Part shown: piece after piece, positions 5,645 through 13,400 of the stretch
Position numbering within the stretch: the first letter of the stretch is position 1
Layout: every line of letters begins with the position of its first letter
NCBI GenBank assembly: GCA_021811925.1
Contig: JAKAPY010000019.1
Span: 1 to 16,631 of the forward strand
From: Thermoplasmata archaeon
GTDB lineage: Archaea > Thermoplasmatota > Thermoplasmata > Sysuiplasmatales > Sysuiplasmataceae
DNA: 16,631 bases
Reading direction: 5' to 3'
Made by a program: the position numbers and the translations under genes
The notes under the pieces: generated by a model
Database searches by the model: none
The model's input: only the letters and a program-made list of their open reading frames with translations
What the model was told of the DNA's origin: nothing

Positions 5645-8287
5645 ATGGCATCAGACGAAACGCCCCAGCCGGCGCAGAGGATTGTCAACAGGCCAATTGA
5701 AATTGAGATGCGCAAGTCGTACATCGACTATGCCATGAGCGTCATAGTGGGCCGTGCCCTCCCTGATGCCAGGGACGGACTCAAGCCGGCCCACAGGCGA
5801 ATACTCTTCGGAATGAGCGAGCTGGGAGCCAATTCCAACAGGGCATACAAGAAGTGCGCGAGGGTCGTCGGGGATGTGCTCGGAAAGTTCCACCCTCACG
5901 GGGATCAGGCTGTTTACGATACACTCGTAAGGATGGCACAGCCATTTTCGATGCGCTACACCCTTGTCGACGGCCAGGGCAACTTCGGCAGTGTTGACGG
6001 CGACGCGGCAGCCGCCATGCGATACACCGAATGCAGGCTATCACGAATCGCGGAGGAGATGCTGCAGGACCTTGACAAGGAAACGGTTGTCATGAATGAC
6101 AATTTCGACGCGACGCTCAAGGAACCTGAGGTACTGCCGTCAAAGTTTCCGAATCTTCTCGTCAATGGTTCAAACGGCATAGCAGTGGGCATGGCGACAA
6201 ACATGCCTCCCCACAACCTGAATGAAATTGTCGACGGCCTCGCTTATCTTATCGAAAATCCCGATGCAGACATGGCCCAGCTGATGGAACGTATCAGGGG
6301 CCCGGACTTCCCGACGGGTGGGATAGTCTACGGGCTGAAGGGGCTCGTTGAGGCCTACAGCACTGGAAGGGGAAAGATCACCGTCAGGGCCAGGACCGAG
6401 GTGGAGGAGGAAGGCGGAAGGAGGCGGATCATAGTCACTGAGATACCGTATCAGGTTAACAAGTCCGCCCTGCTGGAAGACATTGCCAGACTGGTCAAGG
6501 AAAAGAAGATCGAGGGGATAACGGATCTCAGGGACGAATCAGACAGGGAAGGGATGAGGATAGTCATCGAGCTCAAGAGGGACTCGATGGAGGACATAGT
6601 CCTCAACCAGCTCTACACGCATTCGCAGATGGAGGTCACATTCGGTATAATCAACATTGCGCTTGTTGACAACCAGCCGAGGGTCCTTTCGCTCAAGGAG
6701 CTGATGCGCAGTTTCATCGACTTCAGAAGAAACATTGTCAGGAAGAGGGCGGAGCATGACCTGGCCCAGGCGAAGAAGCGCATGCACATCGTCGAGGGAC
6801 TGATGATAGCTGTCGACAACATCGACAGGATGATAGAGCTCATCCGTTCATCCACATCGGCCGAAGAGGCAAAAGAAAAACTGGTGGCCGTCAACGACTG
6901 GGCAAAGCTTCCGTCCGTATTGCGGCCTGCGGAAGCGGGGCAGCCGCCTTTCACTCTTTCTGAGGAACAGGCCAAGGCAATTCTGGACATGCGCCTGCAG
7001 AAGCTCACGGGCCTTGAAATGGAAGGCGTACACGGCGAATACACTCAGCTCCTTGCCACAATAGAGGACCTTGAGAAGACACTTGCAGACGAGGGAAGGA
7101 TCCTTGCAATAATCAAGAGCGAACTGGCAGAGATAAAGGACAGGTACGGCGACGCACGGCGCACCGAGATAAACTCCGAGGGGCTTGAGATGACAATTGA
7201 GGATCTCATACCAGAGGAGGAGGTAATTGTCACCGTCACAAGCAGGGGCTATGTCAAGAGAGTCCCGCTTGTGACCTACGAGAAACAGCACAGGGGCGGG
7301 AAGGGGCTCACAGGAGTGGAGACGCACGAGGAGGACTACCTCGTCGACATGTTCGTCACGTCCACCCACAGCTACATACTCTTCTTCACCAACAAGGGCA
7401 GGGCCTACTGGCTTAAGGCGTATCAGATACCCGCCGGTTCACGTCACAGCGCTGGAAGGGCAATAGTAAACCTCCTCCCCAAACTGGAAGAGGGGGAGCA
7501 CATCATTGACAACATACCGCTGAAGGAATTCCAGCTCGAGAAATACCTCTTCTTCGCCACCAAGATGGGCAAGGTGAAGAAAACATCACTCATGGCCTAT
7601 TCCCATGTCAGGACTAACGGCATAATTGCAATCGGGCTTGAACCCGGAGACGAGGTCATAGGCACCCTGGTCACCGACGGGAAGATGGACATAATGCTTG
7701 CCACGAGGGGCGGCTTCGTGATAAGGTTCGAGGAGACGGACGTCAGGCCCATGGGGAGGCAGGCAACGGGTGTCCGTGGCATCGGGCTGAGGAAGGGGGA
7801 CGAGGTCGTCAGCATGGAGGCTTCCTCTTCCGAGGGGAACGTGCTGCTGACTATAACCGAGAACGGCTTCGGCAAGCCGTCCTGGGTCGGCGAATACAGG
7901 AAGACCCGCCGCGGCGGGAAGGGCGTGATTACAATCAAGACCACCGAGAGGAACGGGAAGGTCATGTCTGTCAGGGAATTCCTCCCCGGTGATGAAGTGC
8001 TGGTGACATCCGAGCAGGGTATGATGATCCGCATTCCAATAGATGACATAAGGGTGATGGGAAGGAATACGCAGGGTGTGGCGATCATGCGCCTTGAGCA
8101 GGGCGACAGGGTGACCGCAACAGCAAGGCTCGTCGGCTCGGAGACCGAAGAGAATGTCATCAGGGAAGGGGAGAAGGAGGAGCAGGTCCGGTCCCAGGCG
8201 GCGATCCAGCCACCAGCCACACCCGAAACGCTCGGCAAGGACGAAAAAATGATATTCCCGAGGGAAGAGCCCGAGGACGAAGAGTAA
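5645..8287 (+). CDS. gyrA: DNA gyrase subunit A
   Basis: 880 residues. This is the DNA breakage-reunion subunit. The N-terminal winged-helix domain has SYIDYAMSVIVGRALPDARDGLKP and the catalytic tyrosine Y127 in AMRYTECRLS (E. coli Y122). A coiled-coil arm follows, then the C-terminal beta-pinwheel that wraps DNA. The GyrA box, needed for negative supercoiling, is QHRGGKG at 548-554 (canonical QRRGGKG), which argues for gyrase rather than topoisomerase IV. A related TRRGGKG at 754-760 belongs to a later blade. The last 45 or so residues are a polar tail rich in Glu and Pro, resembling the regulatory acidic tails of bacterial GyrA. AGGTG at 5633-5637, overlapping the gyrB stop, is a well-placed ribosome-binding site (7-nt spacing), so the two subunits are translated from one mRNA. 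Confidence 0.97.
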   Translation: MASDETPQPAQRIVNRPIEIEMRKSYIDYAMSVIVGRALPDARDGLKPAHRRILFGMSELGANSNRAYKKCARVVGDVLGKFHPHGDQAVYDTLVRMAQPFSMRYTLVDGQGNFGSVDGDAAAAMRYTECRLSRIAEEMLQDLDKETVVMNDNFDATLKEPEVLPSKFPNLLVNGSNGIAVGMATNMPPHNLNEIVDGLAYLIENPDADMAQLMERIRGPDFPTGGIVYGLKGLVEAYSTGRGKITVRARTEVEEEGGRRRIIVTEIPYQVNKSALLEDIARLVKEKKIEGITDLRDESDREGMRIVIELKRDSMEDIVLNQLYTHSQMEVTFGIINIALVDNQPRVLSLKELMRSFIDFRRNIVRKRAEHDLAQAKKRMHIVEGLMIAVDNIDRMIELIRSSTSAEEAKEKLVAVNDWAKLPSVLRPAEAGQPPFTLSEEQAKAILDMRLQKLTGLEMEGVHGEYTQLLATIEDLEKTLADEGRILAIIKSELAEIKDRYGDARRTEINSEGLEMTIEDLIPEEEVIVTVTSRGYVKRVPLVTYEKQHRGGKGLTGVETHEEDYLVDMFVTSTHSYILFFTNKGRAYWLKAYQIPAGSRHSAGRAIVNLLPKLEEGEHIIDNIPLKEFQLEKYLFFATKMGKVKKTSLMAYSHVRTNGIIAIGLEPGDEVIGTLVTDGKMDIMLATRGGFVIRFEETDVRPMGRQATGVRGIGLRKGDEVVSMEASSSEGNVLLTITENGFGKPSWVGEYRKTRRGGKGVITIKTTERNGKVMSVREFLPGDEVLVTSEQGMMIRIPIDDIRVMGRNTQGVAIMRLEQGDRVTATARLVGSETEENVIREGEKEEQVRSQAAIQPPATPETLGKDEKMIFPREEPEDEE

Positions 8288-8304
8288 TGTTTCGTGTCCA
8301 GCTC

Positions 8305-8330
8305 CCCGCTCATGCTTTGCGTGATGCGGG
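8305..8330 (+). other. Hairpin after gyrA
   Basis: CCCGC-TCA (8305-8312) pairs with TGA-T-GCGGG (8322-8330), 8 bp with one bulged T and a 9-nt loop. No T-run follows, so it may stabilise the 3' end of the gyrBA mRNA rather than terminate it. Confidence 0.3.
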
Positions 8331-8380
8331 TGCACGGGTCCGCAGCATTAGTTAGGGCGGATGCAAATCATCAGGCAATC

Positions 8381-8388
8381 TTTATATT
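8381..8388 (+). promoter_or_regulatory. TATA-like box for the KaiC-like gene
   Basis: TTTATATT lies about 40 nt before the TTG start. Transcription would begin near 8411, exactly at the ribosome-binding site AGGTG (8411-8415), giving a leader of only about 13 nt. Confidence 0.6.
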
Positions 8389-8423
8389 GAATTGGTGAAA
8401 ATCTTGAAGCAGGTGCGTGCATT

Positions 8424-9125
8424 TTGCTGAGAGACACCATTTCGGGTTTTGACAAGATACTCAGGACGGACGTGGATGTTCCAAAGGTGGTGCTGGTCAT
8501 AGGACCGCCCGGATCGATGAAGACGTCATTCTGCTTTTCTGTGATGGCCAAGCATCTCGCTACCGCGGGCCAGATGGGAATGTACCTCACGCTCGAGGAG
8601 AGTGCCGAAAGCCACGTGAGGAACATGAGAAGCATCGGCATACCTTTCACCAACAACGTCGTCATCGCCGATTTCACTGACATCAGGGAACTGGAGGAAA
8701 TAGGGAATGACGACTCTCCAGACTACATTTCAACGATTGAAAAGATGGTGAAGAAGTTCAAGGAAAAGCACGGCAAGGCGTTCACAATGCTGACAGTGGA
8801 TTCCCTCGGCGCACTGTATTCGCTGATGGATGACGACGCATCCGTCAGGAAGAGCATGTACCACTTTTTCAAGAGCATGAGAGATCTCGGGCTTTTCACG
8901 ATGCTTATAATGGAAGGGAGCATCTCCGAAGGAAGATTCTATTCCGGCTCGGAGGCGTTCCTGAGCGATGGTGTCGTATACCTCGGCATGGACAGCACGA
9001 AAGGGAAGGTTACACGTTTTGTGCAGGTCGGCAAGATGAGGGCATGCGAGCACAGCATGGAAAGGCACGCCGTTGAAGTGGGCAAGGGCGGCCTGCAGGT
9101 CCTTGGTCCGCTTCTTTCGAATTAA
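8424..9125 (+). CDS. Single-domain KaiC-like / RAD55-family ATPase
   Basis: 233 residues, one RecA-like ATPase domain of the KaiC/RAD55 type (COG0467-like). The Walker A loop is GPPGSMKTSF (27-36). E58-E59 in LTLEESAESHVRNMRSIG match the paired catalytic glutamates of KaiC. Walker B is MLTVDSLGAL. The C-terminus (KMRACEHSMERHAVEVGKGG) follows the pattern 'K.R...HS......I..GG' typical of the family. Archaeal members act in motility (ArlH), signalling and unassigned roles. No receiver, histidine kinase, kaiA or kaiB is visible here, so a clock function should not be assumed. The start is TTG 8424, backed by AGGTG 8 nt upstream; the first in-frame ATG lies inside the Walker A loop and is too late. 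The gene has its own promoter after gyrA and ends at a T-rich terminator. Confidence 0.88.
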   Translation: MLRDTISGFDKILRTDVDVPKVVLVIGPPGSMKTSFCFSVMAKHLATAGQMGMYLTLEESAESHVRNMRSIGIPFTNNVVIADFTDIRELEEIGNDDSPDYISTIEKMVKKFKEKHGKAFTMLTVDSLGALYSLMDDDASVRKSMYHFFKSMRDLGLFTMLIMEGSISEGRFYSGSEAFLSDGVVYLGMDSTKGKVTRFVQVGKMRACEHSMERHAVEVGKGGLQVLGPLLSN

Positions 9126-9127
9126 TT

Positions 9128-9147
9128 CAATTTTTTTAATATTTTTC
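9128..9147 (+). terminator. T-rich terminator after the KaiC-like gene
   Basis: Two T-runs (9131-9137 and 9142-9146) begin a few bases after the stop codon with no stem needed. This is the usual archaeal intrinsic terminator and separates this gene from the coiled-coil gene. Confidence 0.7.
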
Positions 9148-9212
9148 CATGATAATTTTGGCGAAACCTTGAAAAGCTGTTTGTTTACCAAACGATAAGC
9201 AGAACAAAAATG

Positions 9213-9221
9213 CTTAATATA
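9213..9221 (+). promoter_or_regulatory. TATA-like box for the coiled-coil gene
   Basis: CTTAATATA lies about 100 nt before the start codon, preceded by purine-rich GAACAAAAA. Transcription should start near 9240-9245, giving a leader of about 75-80 nt, which is long for a lineage where leaderless mRNAs are common. Confidence 0.55.
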
Positions 9222-9238
9222 GTCAGAAAGACTATTTA

Positions 9239-9313
9239 CCGGAAACGAGAAAACGATGTGCGGTTCCTGGGACGCGTGGCCGGGCCGCATGAACTGGCCC
9301 CGTTTTCCGGAGG
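9239..9313 (+). promoter_or_regulatory. Potentially folded leader touching the ribosome-binding site
   Basis: CCGGAAACG (9239-9247), at the predicted 5' end of the mRNA, can pair with CGTTTTCCGG (9301-9310) with one bulged T. The 53-nt interior can form GGGCC/GGCCC (9282-9286 with 9296-9300), or TGCGG/CCGCA (9259-9263 with 9285-9289) as a competing stem. The closing arm covers the first two bases of the GGAGG ribosome-binding site (9309-9313), which is 6 nt from ATG 9320. This could control translation. Confidence 0.4.
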
Positions 9314-9319
9314 AATTCA

Positions 9320-10237
9320 ATGACTTCTGAAACGCCAATATGGCAGGTAATCGAGGAAACAGCGTCCAAGCTCAAGAAGAAACATGAGGAAATGGACGCC
9401 AGAAGCTCGGATCTGGACAAAAGGGATCACGAGCTCTCATCAAGGCAGTCGATCATCGATGAGAAAGAAAGAAACATGAACACCAAGGAGACGAGCCTTA
9501 GCGAGCTTCAGTCTGTCCTGACCGAGAGGGAGAAAAAGATAAGCGATAAGGAATCTGACATTCATTCTGCGGAGACAGCGCTCAACAACAAGATCGCCCA
9601 GGCCCAGTCCAAGGAGATAGAGCTCAACAACAAGGACAAGCTGCTGAACTTCAGGGAACAGAATCTCGAATCGAAGGCCGAAGAGCTGAACAAGCTCGAG
9701 ACCGAGATAAAGGATCAGCAGAAGAACCTGTCCGACAAGGAAGGCGAACTCCTGAGGCAGGAGCAGGAACTGAGACAGGTCATCGATCAGGTCGTCGGAC
9801 GGAGGCAGGCCGTGGTTGCGCTCGAGGACACGCTGCGCAAGCAGCTGAGCATGATGAAGGTCGCCGATCCTACCGTCCAGAAGACACCACCCGCAAAGCA
9901 GCTCCAGTACGAGCAGACAGTGGAGCGTGAGGCGCCCGCCCATCATGATGCTGGACAGAGGCAGCCGGCAGAGGATGAGATGTATTGCAGCAACTGCAAT
10001 GCAATCATAAGCAGGGATGCAGTCATATGCTATTCATGCGGATCAAAGGTCGGCGAAAGCGCTTCCCAGGGAGAGCTTGCGGAGGATGAGATGTATTGCA
10101 GCAACTGCAATGCAATCATAAGCAGGGATGCAGTCATATGCTATTCATGCGGCCAGAAGGTCAGCCACGAAGATTCCTCACAGGAAGAGGCTGGGGGGGA
10201 CGTGGCAAGGAAGGTAATAAAGAAGAAGATTGCATGA
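9320..10237 (+). CDS. Long coiled-coil protein with two C-terminal zinc ribbons
   Basis: 305 residues, no signal peptide or membrane segment, so cytoplasmic. Residues about 10-180 are an almost unbroken charged helix rich in Glu, Lys, Gln, Leu and Ser with heptad-like spacing, expected to form a long coiled coil. A Pro/Gln/Glu-rich linker (about 185-220) leads to two zinc ribbons: C223/C226/C237/C240 and C260/C263/C274/C277, each CxxC-x10-CxxC. The two are nearly identical and come from a recent DNA duplication. The protein ends in the basic stretch RKVIKKKIA. GGAGG 6 nt before ATG 9320 fixes the start. I do not recognise a named family; a scaffold, tether or filament-like partner is possible. 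Neighbours are the KaiC-like ATPase and the giant surface protein, whose cytoplasmic tail has ribbons of the same spacing. Confidence 0.85.
   Translation: MTSETPIWQVIEETASKLKKKHEEMDARSSDLDKRDHELSSRQSIIDEKERNMNTKETSLSELQSVLTEREKKISDKESDIHSAETALNNKIAQAQSKEIELNNKDKLLNFREQNLESKAEELNKLETEIKDQQKNLSDKEGELLRQEQELRQVIDQVVGRRQAVVALEDTLRKQLSMMKVADPTVQKTPPAKQLQYEQTVEREAPAHHDAGQRQPAEDEMYCSNCNAIISRDAVICYSCGSKVGESASQGELAEDEMYCSNCNAIISRDAVICYSCGQKVSHEDSSQEEAGGDVARKVIKKKIA
9971..10152 (+). repeat. Perfect 71-bp in-frame direct repeat coding for the two zinc ribbons
   Basis: Bases 9971-10041 and 10082-10152 are identical over 71 bp, offset by 111 bp (37 codons). Outside these bounds the copies differ at several positions. 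Identity includes all synonymous sites, so the copies arose recently or are kept alike by gene conversion. Confidence 0.95.
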
Positions 10238-10289
10238 TGCGGGCCGTGTGATTTCCATGCCACAAACCATTTACATTTTTCATTCCAAT

Positions 10290-10317
10290 TCTGCAAATTA
10301 TCGCAGATGTATTTTTT
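10290..10317 (+). terminator. Hairpin plus T-run after the coiled-coil gene
   Basis: TCTGC (10290-10294) pairs with GCAGA (10303-10307) around an 8-nt loop, and a six-T run follows at 10312-10317. An earlier T-run at 10276-10280 may also serve. The stem is short, but the U-tracts suit archaeal termination. Confidence 0.45.
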
Positions 10318-10361
10318 GAAGCCGTGTTGTTGCAAACTACCTTGATAATCAGGGAAAAGCC

Positions 10362-10370
10362 TTTTTATAT
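10362..10370 (+). promoter_or_regulatory. TATA-like box for the giant surface protein gene
   Basis: TTTTTATAT, preceded by purine-rich GGGAAAAGC as a possible BRE, lies about 60 nt before ATG 10425. Transcription should start near 10393, leaving a leader of about 32 nt with a weak AAAGGG (10412-10417) ribosome-binding site. Confidence 0.65.
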
Positions 10371-10424
10371 CGTAGGATAACTCAAAATTTTCGCTTATTC
10401 ACAGACCTCTCAAAGGGTAGAATC

Positions 10425-13400
10425 ATGAAGAAAACAAGTGAAAATAGGGGACGGTTTGCGGGTCTCTTGATAGTGCTTCTCTTTGTTGCAACGGCACTCG
10501 CCGGTGCAATGAATGCCGGAGTCCAGCCAGTGCACTCACCGTCTGCCGCGCCAGCCGCAACCACGATAAGCGGTGACATCACCGTTGGGACGGGGTACAG
10601 CCTGACGACATGGACCCTCAGTGGCGGAAGCCAGATTCTCGAGGGCAACCTGACAGTTGCGTCAGGTGGTGTCGTTACCCTCTCGAACGAGAGCCTTATT
10701 TTCGACGAATTTTCAGCTGTCAATTCACTTGCCGGATATGAATCCGCCCCGATATACCACATAACGGTACAGGATGGCGGAAAGCTTGTCATGTACCACT
10801 CGACAATAACCACCAACATCTACAGGCTGAACGCAATTCCAGTGCTTGGCATAATTGTCCAGGACAACGGAACCTTCAATGTGTTTGACGGCTCTTCCCT
10901 CGTCTTCCCTGGGCAGCTTGTTGTATCCAGCGCCAGCATGAATATAGTGGATTCATCCGTCAGTGGTTTCCCTGCCTCCTCGTTCAGTTCAAATTACATC
11001 AATGAAACAGTCTTCCCCGTTGGGATATTCGACAACCCGCCTGTTGTCTCGATGTTTGGTGCGAATGTGCTTGTCGAGAGATCAAGCATAGCCATCTACC
11101 AGAACAACACCACCGGCACCCAGGCAAACCCTGCAAATGTATTCCATGAGACTTACCCGTTTGCCGCAGACTCTGGAAGCAAGAACAATGTCCTGTACAG
11201 GCTTGAAGGCACTCCCACAGCCGTGAACACGGCCGCCCCTCTTCCGGACACCACGAAATTCCAGAACATTGCAAATCTGTCGGCCTATGACAGCGAAAAC
11301 TATGTGATACAGGCTAACCAGGTCATGGCTGTTACAGGATTCAACACTGCAGGTGTCAGCTCGCCGCTCGTATCTGCGAGCCTTCACATTTCATACCAGA
11401 TGCAGGGAACAGGCGGTGCAGTGCTGCACTGGACCTATGGCAATGACTCGGTTCCAGCAGTCAATATCACACTGCCTGCAACTTCATCGAATGCGAATGT
11501 CTCTGGAGCGCTTCCTGCCGGCCTGACGGTGAATGACCTTTCAAGGGGCCTGGCATGGCTTAACGCAACGGCGACCACAGGAACCATCCTGGTGAACAAA
11601 CTCTGGGTGGAATTCACATTCAGCTCTGCAGCGTACAAGAACGTGACTGTCGGTGGCTCATCCAGTTTCACCGCAATAGACAGCTTCATAGGTGCCAACT
11701 TCAACCCGTCACCGGCCCATCACACTGCAGTGGCAATGACGGACACCGGCCATGCGTACTTCTACAATGTTCACATTGACCTGAGTTCAGCTGCCAAAAG
11801 CACAGGCATGTACTCAACGGCCCTCTTCGGGGAGTACTCCACAATGACGGCGAAACCGCTCGAATTCGGCCCGAAGAACACTGCGACCGCACAGAGCCTT
11901 TCGCCTGTGGACTCAAATGGCGCCACCTATTACGCCATACCTGCCAGCGGTGTGTTCCAGACGTACGGGATGAATGTTACAACTGACGCAAACTTGAACA
12001 CCAGACTGGCTTCTGCAATATTCTCAATTTCTAGCGATACGGCCTCCGGTGCAGTCGTTTATGTCGGCGAAATCGGGCAGTCTGGCTTGATTAACACTGG
12101 TATATCACTCTCAAAAGGTATTGGGTCCACTTACACCGTGAATCTCTACAATCTGGGCTTCAATTCCCTTGCTGACATAAGCAAGCTCGTCGTATACATT
12201 CCAAATGGAGCGAGCATTACAGACGTCAAGAACGTGAACGTCCAGGTCCAGCTGCTTCCGCAGCTTTATCTCTACAGGTTCGCCAATGTAACAGTCTACA
12301 GCAGTCAGAACCTGCCCGTCTCGGGAAGCTCTGTCGCCCTTTACTACACCGGCTCAACACCTAACAACCTGACTTCCGGATCCCTTGCCGGCTACTTTGT
12401 TGGTCCGGGCAACACATACCAGACGCTTCCGCCTGCTTCGGTGCTTTCCTACCTTGGCAAGACTGCCTCCAATTACAATGTTACCAACCAGTTCGGCAAC
12501 ACACTCATACCTCTTCTCAGTGATGTGATAGATGCTTCAACTTATCCAGACTCTATGTTCACTGGCAATTATTCTGCAGTCGTCAGCTACAACGGAAGCT
12601 CATTTGGAAACTCGATATCATTCACACCGTACCCGATAATAACCGAACAGTCGCTTGTTCTTACTGTGAACATCACAATCGGCATCACGCTCCCGCTGCC
12701 ACTGATACAGGTGGGAAGACCATACGTTGTGCCTTCTTTCCTGTATGTCAACCAGTCAGGCACAGTCATCTTCAACGTGACCGACAGCGGCCAGACAGGC
12801 GTCAGCTCGTTGCCCATCAATGTGACCGACGGTGCAAACGGGCAGTTTGTCTCAGACTACCAGACAAACATATCTGTCGGACCCAGGTCCACCATCACGG
12901 TGAGCATCAGCTGGCATTTCACGGCCCCGGGCAATAATACACTGTCAGTCTTTGCAAACCAGTTCAGGACAGTCCCCGAATCAAGCTACGCAGGCGACAC
13001 AAACTCGACAATATTCTACGTTGAGCCAAACCTGCCCGAGCTTGTCATTCTGTCCTCCGGAATAACATTCAATCCATCACCCGCCTACAGCGGAAAGTCA
13101 GTGGCAATTACCGCCGCTGTCCAGAACTTCCTGGGAAGGGCAGGAGCGGTAAATGTCACTGTTGGATTCTATTACGGCAATCCATTGACTGGCGGCAGCC
13201 TGATAGGTAAGAGCAGGGTAAACGTCTCAGCCGCAGGCTCGAACACAACAACAATCTCGTGGACGCCAAATACAATCGGACAGGTTCCGATTTACGTATA
13301 CATTGACCCGTTCCACCATGTGCAGCAGTACAGCACTGCGGGCAACATCAATTCAAGCGTGCTGACAGTCTACCTGTCAATCGGCGGACAGGATCTGGTT

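Noticed and set aside
7586..8335. Long open frames on the minus strand opposite gyrA (about 240-250 codons)
   Set aside because: They lie wholly opposite strongly conserved gyrA codons, are rich in His, Cys and Ser as expected of shadow frames, and show no recognisable domain.
8424..9125. Circadian clock KaiC
   Set aside because: Only one ATPase domain is present, no kaiA or kaiB lies nearby, and many archaeal KaiC-like proteins have unrelated roles.
9179..9193. Hairpin GTTTG/CAAAC between the KaiC-like terminator and the next promoter
   Set aside because: A 5-bp AT-rich stem upstream of the predicted transcription start; nothing shows it is functional.
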